Shown: positions 37,008 to 46,384, counted from the first letter of the stretch. The stretch is 64,000 bases of DNA from Allobosea sp. Root381 (GCF_001429395.1 NZ_LMJT01000017.1:389-64388), one strand, 5' to 3'. Numbers and translations: made by a program. The notes: generated by a model from the letters alone, not told the origin.

Positions 37008-37976
37008 TCAGTCGGCGACCTTCACATCCGCCGCCTTGATGACCTGCGTCCATTTCGGCACGTCGGATTTGATCAGTGCGCCGAACTCCTCGCTGCTGCC
37101 GCCCAGCGCTTCGGCACCAGCCGAGCGCAGCTTGGCCTGGGTGTCGGGCAGCTTCAGGATGGTGTTCAGTTCCTTGTTGAGGCGCGCGACGATAGGCGCA
37201 GGCGTACCTGCAGGTGCAGCCAAGCCCCACCAGGTCACGGCGTCGGAGTTCTTGATGCCTCTCTCGTCGAAGGTTGGAACATCCGGCAGGTCGGCGTCGC
37301 GCTTGGTCGCGAACAGGGCGATCGGGCGCAGCACGCCCTCCTTGATCTGCGCCATCGCCGAGGGCACCGACGAAATATAGATCTCGACGCGCCCGCCCAG
37401 GAGATCAGGCAGTGCCTGGGCTGCGCCCTTGTAGGGAATGTGCCGGAACTTGACCCCGGCAAGCTGCTGCAGGAGTTCGCCCGCCAGATGCGAGCTCGTC
37501 CCGACGCCAGGGGAGGCGAATGTCAACTTGCCGTCCTTGGCCTTCGCCGCGGCGATGAGATCCTCGACAGTCTTCAGGGGCGAGTCCTTGGCGACGACGA
37601 GCACCTGAGGCGCGGAGGCCGCGAGGCCGATCGGCGCGAAATCCTTGATCGGGTCGTAGTTGGCCTTGCCGAGGATCGGGTTGATGACGAGATTCGCGTT
37701 CTGCGCCAGGACGATCGTGTAGCCGTCCGCCGGCGCCTTGCCGGCAAGGCTCAGGCCGACGCTGCCGCCGCTGCCCGGCTTGTTGTCGACCACCAGCGTC
37801 CAGCCCGTAGCCTCGCCCAGTTTCTGGGCGATGACGCGCGCCACGACGTCGGTGCCGCCGCCCGGCGGAAACGGCACGACAAGCCGGATCGGCTTGTCCG
37901 GATATTGCTGGGCCTGTGCCGCCGTTGCGAGCGCCGAAATCGTCAGTGCGGCAAGTGCCTTGTAGATCATCCTCAT
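37008..37976 (-). CDS. tctC: TTT periplasmic substrate-binding protein TctC (Bug family)
   Basis: 322 residues with a signal peptide (ALAALTISALATAAQA) and the Bug fold: YPDKPIRLVVPFPPGGGTDVVAR, GKANYDPIKDFAPIG, SPGVGTSSHLAGELLQ and HIPYKGAAQALPDLLGG. It captures the carboxylate ligand and docks on TctA/TctB. It sits between the dehydrogenase gene and tctB. Confidence 0.94.
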   Translation of the reverse strand: MRMIYKALAALTISALATAAQAQQYPDKPIRLVVPFPPGGGTDVVARVIAQKLGEATGWTLVVDNKPGSGGSVGLSLAGKAPADGYTIVLAQNANLVINPILGKANYDPIKDFAPIGLAASAPQVLVVAKDSPLKTVEDLIAAAKAKDGKLTFASPGVGTSSHLAGELLQQLAGVKFRHIPYKGAAQALPDLLGGRVEIYISSVPSAMAQIKEGVLRPIALFATKRDADLPDVPTFDERGIKNSDAVTWWGLAAPAGTPAPIVARLNKELNTILKLPDTQAKLRSAGAEALGGSSEEFGALIKSDVPKWTQVIKAADVKVAD

Positions 37977-38022
37977 GATGTTTCCTCCCGTTGTTATGGT
38001 CGTCCGGTATCTGGTCCGGATC

Positions 38023-39024
38023 TTAGGCGGCGAGTTCGGTCAACCTCGCAAGGCTGGCCGCATCCGGCTCTTCGCCATCGAGCACCGCGATGACGTGTCG
38101 GGCGGCGATCTCGGCCATCGTCTTGGCCGATCCCGCGGTCACCCCTGCGATATGCGGGGTCCCGATAAGGTTGGGCAGCGTCCAGAGCGGACTGTCCTTC
38201 GCCGGCGGCTCGACCGCGAAACTGTCGAGGGCTGCTCCGGCGATCTGGCCTTCCAGCAATGCGGCCGACAGAGCCGCCTCGTTGATGAGGGCGCCGCGCG
38301 CCGTGTTGACGACGAAGGACGTCGGCTTCATCAGGCCGAACCGGCGCACATCGAGGAGATCGCGCGTGGCGTTGGTCAGCGGGCAATGCAGGCTGACGAT
38401 GTCGGCCTCCCCGATCAGGCGGTCGAGATCGCGTTCCGCCCCCCTGTCGAACTGAGCGATTGCTTCCCGGGCGTGGGGGTCATGCAGGATAACGGACATG
38501 CCGAGGCCCTGCGCCATCCGGGCGACATGCTGACCGATGGAGCCGAAGCCGACGAGTCCGATCACAGTGCCGGCGATATCACGCCCGATGAAGCTCGGCT
38601 TCGGCCATGTGCCGGCTTTGACGGCGTGGTCGAGGCGCGGGATATCCTTGAGCAGCGTCAGGGCGAGCGCGATGGTGTGCTCGGCGACGGCACGCGAATT
38701 CGAGCCCATGGCGCGAATGACGGGAATGTCTCGCGCGGCGGCGGCATGCAGGTCGATGTTGTCGACGCCGACGCCGTGCTTGGCGATGACCCGTAGCCGG
38801 GGAGAGGCCGAGATGATCGCCTCGTCCACCCTGCCCTGGCGGACGATCAGCGCATCGACCTGCAATTCGGCAGCGCGCTGCGCCACCTGCTCGCTGGGCG
38901 CATAGGCAGGCGAGAAGAAGACGTCCACGTCATGGGCGTTGAGAAGATGGATGGCGCTTTCGGCCAGCCGGTCATGCGTCACGAGCACACGCCTGCCACG
39001 GGTTGCGGCACTGGAATCGGTCAT
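38023..39024 (-). CDS. D-isomer-specific 2-hydroxyacid dehydrogenase
   Basis: 333 residues, NAD-linked. The Rossmann motif GLVGFGSIGQHVA lies at 156-168, and the catalytic triad is complete: Arg243 (NTARGALINEA), Glu272 (FAVEPP) and His291 (GTPHIAG). It interconverts a 2-hydroxy acid and a 2-oxo acid in the cytoplasm. First gene of the TTT operon and divergent from the LysR gene; a LysR-type dyad lies between. With the RraA-like aldolase downstream, a sequence oxidise then cleave is plausible. Confidence 0.92.
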   Translation of the reverse strand: MTDSSAATRGRRVLVTHDRLAESAIHLLNAHDVDVFFSPAYAPSEQVAQRAAELQVDALIVRQGRVDEAIISASPRLRVIAKHGVGVDNIDLHAAAARDIPVIRAMGSNSRAVAEHTIALALTLLKDIPRLDHAVKAGTWPKPSFIGRDIAGTVIGLVGFGSIGQHVARMAQGLGMSVILHDPHAREAIAQFDRGAERDLDRLIGEADIVSLHCPLTNATRDLLDVRRFGLMKPTSFVVNTARGALINEAALSAALLEGQIAGAALDSFAVEPPAKDSPLWTLPNLIGTPHIAGVTAGSAKTMAEIAARHVIAVLDGEEPDAASLARLTELAA

Positions 39025-39114
39025 CGATGCGTTTCCTCACGGCAGCTTCGTAGCCTGCTTCGCAGCAGGTTCGGTGCCCTTGACGCGTAGTATTGACCGA
39101 CGAACCGTTGCGCG

Positions 39115-39134
39115 TATGCTGAAATAATCGCATA
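39115..39134. promoter_or_regulatory. LysR-type box between dehydrogenase and LysR genes
   Basis: TATGC-N10-GCATA dyad, containing a T-N11-A core, 19 bp before the LysR ATG and about 90 bp before the dehydrogenase start. It is typical in form and place for the divergent LysR regulator's own site. Confidence 0.5.
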
Positions 39135-39152
39135 TATCAATGATTTTTTGTC

Positions 39153-40043
39153 ATGAAACATCCGATCGACGCCATTGAAGCCTTCATCCAGATCGCGGAG
39201 CTCGGAAGCTTCAACAAAGCGGCGGAGAAGCTCCACGTCACCCAGACCGGGCTGACGCGACGCATCCAGCGGCTGGAAGCGCATGTCGGCCTCAAGCTGA
39301 TCGACCGCACGACCCGCACCGTCGCATTGACGAGCATCGGGCGCGAGTTCCTGCCGGAAGCCAGGCGGATGATCGATGCCGTCGATCGGTCGTTCGAGCG
39401 GCTGAAGACCATGTCGCGCTTCTCGACCGGCGACATCACGATCGCCTCGGTCCCATCGCTGATGTATGGGCGCCTGCCCCGCATCCTGCGGAGCTATGCG
39501 ACGCTGCATCCGAGCAACCGCGTCGAGATTCTCGACCGGACCAGCACGTTGGTGATCGAGGCGGTGCGCCGGCGCCAGGCCGAGTTCGGCCTGCACGTCC
39601 AGCCTCCGAACCAGCAGGACCTTCACAACGAGATCCTGGTCCGCGACCCCTTCGTCGTCTACTGCCGGAACGACCATCCGCTGGCGGGGCGCGCGACCAT
39701 CGCCTGGGCGGACCTCGCCGGCCACGACCTGATCACGCTGGGCGGCAGCAGCGGCAACCGGCTGCTTATGGAGGCGCAGCTGTCACGCTCCGGCATCGAG
39801 GTCAAAACCAAATTCGTGGTCGAGTATTTCTCGAGCGCCATCGGGCTGGCTTCCGAAGGGCTGGGTATTGCAATTCTCGTCGCTTCCCTCATCGAGAACC
39901 TGCGTGCCGACCTTGCCCAGATCCCGCTGGTCGAGCCGATCGTCAACCGGCCGGTCTCGCTGATCCGCCGGCGCGGTGAAACACTGACCCCGGCAGCACA
40001 AGCGCTCTACACGATGATCGTTCGCGATCTCGGTCCGCTATAG
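39153..40043 (+). CDS. LysR-family regulator of the hydroxyacid TTT operon
   Basis: 296 residues: N-terminal HTH (FNKAAEKLHVTQTGLTRRI, KLIDRTTRTVALT) and effector domain (about 90-290). ATG 39153 lies 128 bp from the divergent dehydrogenase start, with a LysR-type dyad between them. Control of that operon by its substrate or a pathway intermediate is the natural reading. Confidence 0.93.
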   Translation: MKHPIDAIEAFIQIAELGSFNKAAEKLHVTQTGLTRRIQRLEAHVGLKLIDRTTRTVALTSIGREFLPEARRMIDAVDRSFERLKTMSRFSTGDITIASVPSLMYGRLPRILRSYATLHPSNRVEILDRTSTLVIEAVRRRQAEFGLHVQPPNQQDLHNEILVRDPFVVYCRNDHPLAGRATIAWADLAGHDLITLGGSSGNRLLMEAQLSRSGIEVKTKFVVEYFSSAIGLASEGLGIAILVASLIENLRADLAQIPLVEPIVNRPVSLIRRRGETLTPAAQALYTMIVRDLGPL

Positions 40044-40191
40044 CAGCCACAAAGGTCGACCCAGCGTTTCGGCGGGCATGTGGATCTTGGCGGTCAGTCC
40101 AACTCGGGAACGCCCCGTCTTCAACGCAGGACGCGTGTTGGTGAGGCCCAGATGAGTTGCCGGCAACGGCACGATCAAACGCCATATGCTG

Positions 40192-40857
40192 TCAAGCGTA
40201 TGCGACCCATCCACGGAATGTGAAGCCGACGTAGAAAAGGCCAATCTGGGTAAACCCGGCTTCGCGCAGAACCTGTTCGTCTTCTTCAGGCGAAAGGATC
40301 GGCAATTGCTCTGCGATAGCGGTTCGTGCCCTCTCAGCTTGCGATCGCTCGATGCCCGACGACGTCGCGAACGAGGCGTACCGGCTCATCCATAGATCAA
40401 TCTCGCCCTCCGGAATGCTGTAATGGGCGCATACGAACGGGGCGCCCGGCTTCAGGCGTCTCCGGACCTCCTCGAGGGTGCGTAAGCGTTCCCGGCGCTC
40501 GATAAAATGCAGGGTCAGGATGCACGCGGCGGCATCGAACGGCCCCGCGGGCGCGACGTCGATAAGCCCCAGGTGCAGCCGTGTACGGCACGCGAGGTCG
40601 CCGAGGGTGGTTTGCGCAAGCTCCAGCATAGGAGCGGAAGGATCAACCCCGACGAACGACCACTCAGGCTGTGCTTCGGCGAACACCTTGAGTTCGAGGC
40701 CGCCCCCGGCACCAAGCACCAGGATCTGCGCATCAATCGGAGCTCGTTCCGCAATGAGGAGCATGGCCATGCGCTGCATGTCGGCGTAACCGGGCACCAT
40801 GCGTGGTGGGTTCTCTGCGTAGCGTGCGGCGGCCTGACGGTCGGAGAATGCATCCAT
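40192..40857 (-). CDS. Class I SAM-dependent methyltransferase
   Basis: 221 residues with motif I ILVLGAGGGLELKVF (about 45-60), acidic motif II VGVDPSAPML, motif post-II LHLGLIDVAPAGPFDAA and the methyltransferase loop LEEVRRRLKPGAPFVCAHYS. The substrate cannot be told; resemblance is to small-molecule methyltransferases of the YjhP/UbiE type. Its N-terminus faces the Tat-protein gene across a 305-bp region with a palindrome. Confidence 0.88.
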   Translation of the reverse strand: MDAFSDRQAAARYAENPPRMVPGYADMQRMAMLLIAERAPIDAQILVLGAGGGLELKVFAEAQPEWSFVGVDPSAPMLELAQTTLGDLACRTRLHLGLIDVAPAGPFDAAACILTLHFIERRERLRTLEEVRRRLKPGAPFVCAHYSIPEGEIDLWMSRYASFATSSGIERSQAERARTAIAEQLPILSPEEDEQVLREAGFTQIGLFYVGFTFRGWVAYA

Positions 40858-41162
40858 GCCCCACCGCTACCACAGCGCAGTGGATGCTGCGAAGGTCCGC
40901 GGCGCGGCCGTGGCTTCCGCACTCAATGCTACCTCTCACTTATCTCAATGGCCGGAAAATTGAGATAAAATATTGATTTTGCATCGACTTTTCTCCGGAA
41001 ACCGCATGCCGTTTTTCGGGCCGATGCTTTAGCGTCCACAGGGATTGAGAGCCGTTGAAGGGATGTCTGATGCCGAGGCGCTGGGCAATTGAATGTCGCG
41101 TCGGTAAGCTGTTGTTTACCATGATCGGGTCTGTTCGCTCTCCTCAACAAAAGGAGAAGCAC
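40858..41162. promoter_or_regulatory. 305-bp divergent intergenic region
   Basis: It contains the palindrome at 40940-40968, an AT-rich patch just after it, and the SD AAAGGAG before ATG 41163. No gene is seen. Confidence 0.5.
40940..40968. promoter_or_regulatory. Perfect 10-bp-arm inverted repeat
   Basis: TTATCTCAAT and ATTGAGATAA flank a 9-nt GC-rich spacer. It lies 83 bp before the methyltransferase start and about 195 bp before the Tat-protein start, followed by AT-rich sequence. An operator shared by two divergent genes is more likely than a terminator, since no gene ends here. Confidence 0.5.
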
Positions 41163-41408
41163 ATGGATCGTCGCTCGTTCCTGACCGCCCTGTTCGGCGG
41201 TGCCGCGGCCACTGCCATCGGCGGGGTCGCCACCAGTCAGATCGCAGCCGCCGCATCGGCGCCCCTTCTCGAACGGACTGCGCTCGACGAACTCGAGGCG
41301 GAATTCACCCAGTACCGCGGACCCCGGCATCGCCGTCCGCGGCGTCAGGTTTGCGAGGTTCGCCGCAACCGCTTCGGGCGCCGCGTTCGCGTTTGCCGCT
41401 GGATCTGA
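41163..41408 (+). CDS. Small Tat-exported basic protein
   Basis: 81 residues with a strong SD (AAAGGAG, 8 nt before ATG). A twin-arginine signal (DRRSFLTALFGG, then GGVATSQIAAAASA) is followed by a short acidic region and a very basic tail rich in Arg, with two Cys and a terminal Trp (RRNRFGRRVRVCRWI). Small proteins of this make-up are frequent in rhizobial genomes and are sometimes called protamine-like; role unknown. Tat export of so small a peptide would suggest folding or oxidation before export, or simple mimicry of a Tat signal. Confidence 0.75.
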   Translation: MDRRSFLTALFGGAAATAIGGVATSQIAAAASAPLLERTALDELEAEFTQYRGPRHRRPRRQVCEVRRNRFGRRVRVCRWI

Positions 41409-41517
41409 AAAGGCTGCCCCGGCCCACCCGGCCGGGGCACTCCTTGGCTCTTCCTCTCGCCCCGACAGCCCTGTCCGGGCCTCGCCTCGGTCTTGGCCTG
41501 CTAATCGGCCTGTAGCG

Positions 41518-41988
41518 TCAGACTTCCTGAACGGCAGGCACGCGAACAGGCCTATGACGGAAACGTACCACTTTCTCTCTGCTGGCTCCTGCAACCACCC
41601 GGCTGACACCGGGCGCCTCCCGGAGCACGCTCCGCCAGGCGTTCTCCACCTCGGCCGTGAAGGCAACGCCAAGTCTTCGGCGCAGCGTCCACATCAAGGT
41701 TTCTTCGAGTTCGTGGTATCGGGAGCTTATCAGCCGGCAGACCTTGTCGGACGGCGCCAACGCCCTCACCGTGGGTCCGATCGCACCGAATGGCCCGGCA
41801 TGGGCCAATATGAACGCGAGCGCCCGTAAGAAGCTGCGTTCCTCAGGGGCGAAGTCCATGCAGAACACCCGATAGACGTCCGGATATGTCTCGAGCAGCC
41901 GGATGTTGAACATGATGTCCGCCTGCTCGGCTTCGGAGCCCATAGTCTCGAGGCTCGCCAAGGCGAGCGAAATGGCGCGGTCGCCCAT
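41518..41988 (-). CDS. Globin-fold protein lacking the heme proximal histidine
   Basis: 156 residues. ATG 41988 follows the autotransporter stop by 10 bp and has SD GAGGTGG. The chain aligns with the globin domain of flavohemoglobins: LLETYPDVYRVFCMDF matches the B-C-D region with CD1 Phe kept, and RYHELEETLMWTLRRRLG plus FTAEVENAWRSVL match helices G-H. At the proximal F8 position (ten residues before the aligned Tyr) there is Asp instead of His, and the B10 Tyr is Asn. Heme binding in the usual way is therefore unlikely. The arrangement indicates co-transcription and perhaps co-function with the autotransporter. A regulatory non-heme globin, as in RsbR N-domains, is one model. Confidence 0.75.
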   Translation of the reverse strand: MGDRAISLALASLETMGSEAEQADIMFNIRLLETYPDVYRVFCMDFAPEERSFLRALAFILAHAGPFGAIGPTVRALAPSDKVCRLISSRYHELEETLMWTLRRRLGVAFTAEVENAWRSVLREAPGVSRVVAGASREKVVRFRHRPVRVPAVQEV

Positions 41989-41998
41989 CGATCCCACC

Positions 41999-44900
41999 TC
42001 AGAATTTCGCACTGAAATTGGCCTTGAAGGATTGGTCCGCGCCGCCTGAGCCGAACTGGCCGCCATAGGAAACACCGAGCACGGCCGTGGGTGTCAGCGC
42101 GAAGTCGACACCGGCCTCCACCAGCGCCGCATCGCGCGCAATCGGCCCTCCGGCGATCGTGAACGGATTGCCGCCGCTGGCGAAGCGCATCGTCGTGGTC
42201 GAGGTCACGTCACCGAAGGCGTGGCGCCAGCCGACCATGCCCCTGGCCGTGACCGACGCGCCATTGACGTCGAACGTTGCGGAACCGCGCAGGCCGAGCG
42301 TGGTGAAGCCGGTCTGCGCATTGCTGGACCCAGCCGTCAGCGCCGCCGCGCCGCCGGTCTCGCGGAAGCTGTCCGTATGCAGATTGGCATAGGCGAGGTT
42401 GGCGAAAGGCTCGAAGCGGGTCGCCCCCATGGAGAAGCCATAGGCCAGCTCGCCGAAAACCTGCGCCGTCGCCGCGCCGTAGTCGCCCCCGAGGCTGTTG
42501 CCGATGCCGGGGAAGGCCAGGCGGCGGCTGGTCGAGACGTCGTGCCAACTATAGGCCGCCCCCGTACGCAAGGCGAGATTGCCCCATTGCGCGCCGCCAT
42601 AGACGCCGAAATGGTAGTTGTCGCTCGTGCCGGACGCGTAGCGCATTTTCGTATCGAAACTGCTGTGGCTGTAGCCTGCGACGGCACCGAAACGCCAGTT
42701 GTCGAAAGCCGGGACGTCCGCGCCGATGAAGAAGCCGCCGGTCGAGCGGATGACACGGGCGGCATTGTGATTGCTGCCGGCATGGCCCCAGGAGCCGAAG
42801 CCCTGCCCCCAGAAGGCGAGGCCGTCCCTGTTTCCGGCAACCGGCTTCGGCACGCCGTCCTGATAGGTAACGACGGGGCCTGAAGCTCCCACGCCGTCGA
42901 AGGCCCCGCGGAGGCGATCATTGACGGCGTTGCGGACGAAGCGGCTGTCCTCGATCAGCACGGTCTTCGCGGAAGCGTGGAGTTCACCCGAAAGCTGGTC
43001 GAAAGCGCTGCGCGCCTGCTCGGCCGAGAGGTTCAACACTGCGTCATGGACGGCGTTTCCGCTGCCGAGACTGTCGACGCCGCCGCCTGTCGCCCTCTGG
43101 TTGGCCGTGCTGCCGATCTCGGCGAAGCCGACATTGTTGCGTGTCATCGTCAGATAGACGTTGTTCTCGTCATAGCTGAGCGACGGATCGAGGAAGACGA
43201 GGCTCGAGGTCACGCCCTCGGAGAAGGTGCCTGTGACGCCTCGCCCCGCCGTCAGGATCGTGTATCGCGTCGATGCCGCATAAGCTCCGGTTCCGCTCAC
43301 GACCCGCACGGCGCCGCCGTCGATCACGGCCGACTCGGTGACGGCAAGACTGTCGGACTGCCCCGCCCCGTCGACCTCGACCTCATAGGTCGAGCCCATG
43401 CGGAAATGGATCGAACCGTTGACGGCCAGCGTGCCGATCGAGTTGCCGGGCGAGATGGTCGCGCCGGCACTGATGACCGTCGAACCTATCGTGCCGACGC
43501 CCGACAATACGGTACCGTTCTGCATGTCCAGCGAACCGCCGAGATTGCCCTCGACCGCCAGCCCGCCGCTGATGACCGCGGTGGAGCCGGTGAAGGCCGA
43601 GCTGTCGCCCGTCAGGCGCAGCAGGTTGCCGCCGCCGACAGCGACCTGGAAATCTCCCGATCCGGAAATTGAGCCGCGATAGGTGCCGCTGCCGGCCTGG
43701 CCGAACCGCAAGAAGGCATCCTGCGCGATCGAGACATTGCCGCCGAACAGATCGGTTCGGGAAATCAGGCCGCCTTGGCTGATCGTCCAGTCTAGCGCGC
43801 CGGCCCCGGCAAGAGTTAGCGTTCCGGCGCCGGTCTTCTCCATGGTGCCCCGGCCATGGATCTCCCCTTGGAACACGCCGTCTCCGGCCTGATCGAACAC
43901 GACATGGCCGTTGTTGCCGATATTGTTCCTGATGCTCCGGCTATTGCCGACGAGCGTGCCGGCCCGGACGAGGGTGTCGCCGCGGTAGCCGTTGTTGCCG
44001 GTTATGATCAGCGTGCCGTGGTCGTCCTTGACGAGGGCGCCGTCGCCGCGCAGCTCCGACGCGATCGTGGCGACGTAGGCGGAGCCCGCCCGCGAACCGT
44101 CGCCGACGCGGATGACCGTCTGCTCATCGGCCAGCGTGATGGCGTCGCCCTCGATGCGATAGCCATCGACGGCGAACTGCATGCCGCCCACGGAAACCGC
44201 GCCGTCGGCGCCGCTCACGGTCACGACGCCCGGAGCCGCCTGGAAGACCGCGAAGCGGCCGCCCCAACCATGGTTGGCCTCGCCGTTCGCGGTCGTCCAA
44301 TTGGTGGGACCGTTCCGCCAGATGCCGCTCCCACCGGCAATCGCGCCGTCGGAGATCGTGCCGGCACCGTCCCAGAACTGTATCGCCGGGCGGGGATCGG
44401 GACCTGGGCCCGGGCCCGGGTCCGGGTCGGCGCCGACGACGATGTTCACCTGATTGGCGATGGCGGTCTGGATCGCGATGTCACCGATGCCGTAGCGGCT
44501 ATCGTCCGGCACGCCGACGACCTCGAGCCCGTTGTCGGTCAAGGTTCCGCCATAGTTGAACAGGCGGTAGACGCCCTGGCCGAAATTGACCCCGGCACCG
44601 TCGTCGATGGTCAGCCTGCCATCGAGCGTGAGATGGCCCTCGACCTCGAAGAAGGCAGAGCTGCTCGGTGCATCGACCAGGATGTAGATGTCGGAATTGT
44701 TCTGGAGCGTCAGGCTCCCCATGGTCAGGGTGCGGTCATATTGCCCGACGAGCCGCCCGCCATCGGCGATGGCGACATTCCGCTCGATGCGGCCCGAGCC
44801 CGTCACCGTGCCGCCAAAGGCCACTTCGACATTCCCGCCATAGCGGCCATCGAAGGAGAGCCCGCCATCCCGGATGATTGCGCCGGGCGAGTCGAGGCTA

Positions 44901-46384
44901 TGGCCGGTCAGGCTCACCATGCCCCGGCCGACCTTGTTGATCACATGGTTATGGCCGGTGATGACGCCGGACAAGGTGCCGTAGTCGTTGTTGTCGAGCG
45001 TGATGCTGTCTTCGAGCAGCATGCTCTGGGCGATCGTGACGCCGTTCGACAATTCCAGGGCGCTGCGGGTGCCTGCCGCCCTTCGGAAGGTCACGTTGCC
45101 GCCGAGGCCGAAGGCATTGTCCCGGCCCGCCACGACCCTGCCGCCTTCGATCGATGTTCCGCCGATGTAGCTGTTTTCGGCAAGCAGCCAGAGCGTGCCG
45201 TCGCCATCCTTGCGCAGCCCGCCGAGTCCGCCGATTGCGCTCGAAATGGTCGAATCGCCATCCCGGACACCGATCATAAGGATGGCGTTCTCATCGAGGA
45301 TGATCGTTCCGCCGGCATTGCCCTGAATGCGATCGATCGTCTCGCTTCGAGCCAGGCGCAATGTGCCGCTGCTGCCGACCCGCAGTTGGCCGGTGTCGGC
45401 GATCGCATCGCCGCTGTCGAGCACCAGCGTGCCGTACTGGACGTTGGTGTCGCCGGTGAAGCTGTTCCGCCCGGTCAGGGTGAGCGTGCCGTTGCCATAT
45501 TTGACGAGCGGGCCCGAGCCCGAGATCGTGCCCGCCACGGTTGCGGAATGGCCGGGGCCGACATTGAGCATCGCTCCGGCGGTGCCCGAGATCAGCATGT
45601 TGTTCGCTAGGTTCAGCCCGTCGACATTGAAGGTCAGCTGCGAGGCCGACGAGCCGTTGGAGGAGAACGCGATCGCGCCCGTGCCGATGCCGGTGGCCGA
45701 GTTCAGCCTGATATCGCCGTAGGCGATCTCGGTGCCGCCGGAATAAGTGCTGTTGCCATTCAGAATGACCGCGCCGCTTCCGACCTTGCGAAGCCGCGAC
45801 GTTCCGGCGCCGTCGTGAAGACCCTCGATCGAGCCGATCGTCAGGGTGAAGGTCGCGGCGGTGCCGGCGCTGTCGTTCTGAACGGTGCCTCTGGTATTGG
45901 TGAAATTGTTGAATTCCAGATCCTGTCCCGCAAGGTCCAGAGTGCCGGCGCCGACCAGCGCGACCCTGGTTCCGTGGCGGGTAAAATACTCGCGCCCCGC
46001 AAGGCTCGGGCCGAACTGGAACCGCCCCTCCCACAGCCGCAGCAAGCCGGCGTGATTTCCCGGCGATGTCTGGATGCCCGAAATGGAATCGGGCGAAAAG
46101 ATCAGGGTGCCGTAGCTGGGGCCTACGCTGCCGATGTTGAGAGTCGAATTCGACTGCAGGAACCTTAGATTGCCGGCATAGGTCGCGGCAACGCCGCCCG
46201 CGGCCGAGATGGACGCCACAGCATTGGAGATGTCGATATCGTCATCATAGGTTCCGGTAGCCGTATAGCGATACTGGGCCTGCGCCGTGACGAGCGGCAG
46301 CAGAACACCCATCAGTGCAGTGGCGCAGAGAAGGCGGCTTTTTCGGGAAGAGACGGAATCCGTCACGCGGCTGGTGGCAAGCAT
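41999..46384 (-). CDS. Autotransporter with beta-strand repeat passenger
   Basis: 1461 residues: signal peptide (LLCATALMGVLLPLVTAQAQ), a passenger of autotransporter-associated beta-strand repeats (PATR type: G-x-G-TLxLTGxNSFTGDTxVxYG and close variants), a Pro-Gly linker near residue 660, a second repeat part, and the C-terminal translocator barrel (about 1180-1461). The barrel has GFGSWGHAGSNHNAARVIRS and ends SFKANFSAKF. It is probably an adhesin or a scaffold at the cell surface. It is followed at 10 bp by the globin-fold gene. The SD is weak. Convergent with the Tat-protein gene. Confidence 0.92.
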   Translation of the reverse strand: MLATSRVTDSVSSRKSRLLCATALMGVLLPLVTAQAQYRYTATGTYDDDIDISNAVASISAAGGVAATYAGNLRFLQSNSTLNIGSVGPSYGTLIFSPDSISGIQTSPGNHAGLLRLWEGRFQFGPSLAGREYFTRHGTRVALVGAGTLDLAGQDLEFNNFTNTRGTVQNDSAGTAATFTLTIGSIEGLHDGAGTSRLRKVGSGAVILNGNSTYSGGTEIAYGDIRLNSATGIGTGAIAFSSNGSSASQLTFNVDGLNLANNMLISGTAGAMLNVGPGHSATVAGTISGSGPLVKYGNGTLTLTGRNSFTGDTNVQYGTLVLDSGDAIADTGQLRVGSSGTLRLARSETIDRIQGNAGGTIILDENAILMIGVRDGDSTISSAIGGLGGLRKDGDGTLWLLAENSYIGGTSIEGGRVVAGRDNAFGLGGNVTFRRAAGTRSALELSNGVTIAQSMLLEDSITLDNNDYGTLSGVITGHNHVINKVGRGMVSLTGHSLDSPGAIIRDGGLSFDGRYGGNVEVAFGGTVTGSGRIERNVAIADGGRLVGQYDRTLTMGSLTLQNNSDIYILVDAPSSSAFFEVEGHLTLDGRLTIDDGAGVNFGQGVYRLFNYGGTLTDNGLEVVGVPDDSRYGIGDIAIQTAIANQVNIVVGADPDPGPGPGPDPRPAIQFWDGAGTISDGAIAGGSGIWRNGPTNWTTANGEANHGWGGRFAVFQAAPGVVTVSGADGAVSVGGMQFAVDGYRIEGDAITLADEQTVIRVGDGSRAGSAYVATIASELRGDGALVKDDHGTLIITGNNGYRGDTLVRAGTLVGNSRSIRNNIGNNGHVVFDQAGDGVFQGEIHGRGTMEKTGAGTLTLAGAGALDWTISQGGLISRTDLFGGNVSIAQDAFLRFGQAGSGTYRGSISGSGDFQVAVGGGNLLRLTGDSSAFTGSTAVISGGLAVEGNLGGSLDMQNGTVLSGVGTIGSTVISAGATISPGNSIGTLAVNGSIHFRMGSTYEVEVDGAGQSDSLAVTESAVIDGGAVRVVSGTGAYAASTRYTILTAGRGVTGTFSEGVTSSLVFLDPSLSYDENNVYLTMTRNNVGFAEIGSTANQRATGGGVDSLGSGNAVHDAVLNLSAEQARSAFDQLSGELHASAKTVLIEDSRFVRNAVNDRLRGAFDGVGASGPVVTYQDGVPKPVAGNRDGLAFWGQGFGSWGHAGSNHNAARVIRSTGGFFIGADVPAFDNWRFGAVAGYSHSSFDTKMRYASGTSDNYHFGVYGGAQWGNLALRTGAAYSWHDVSTSRRLAFPGIGNSLGGDYGAATAQVFGELAYGFSMGATRFEPFANLAYANLHTDSFRETGGAAALTAGSSNAQTGFTTLGLRGSATFDVNGASVTARGMVGWRHAFGDVTSTTTMRFASGGNPFTIAGGPIARDAALVEAGVDFALTPTAVLGVSYGGQFGSGGADQSFKANFSAKF

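Noticed and set aside
41999-42075. Upstream extension of the globin-fold gene into the autotransporter gene
   Set aside because: ATG 41988 has a strong SD and matches the globin alignment; the extension would be the barrel's end in another frame.
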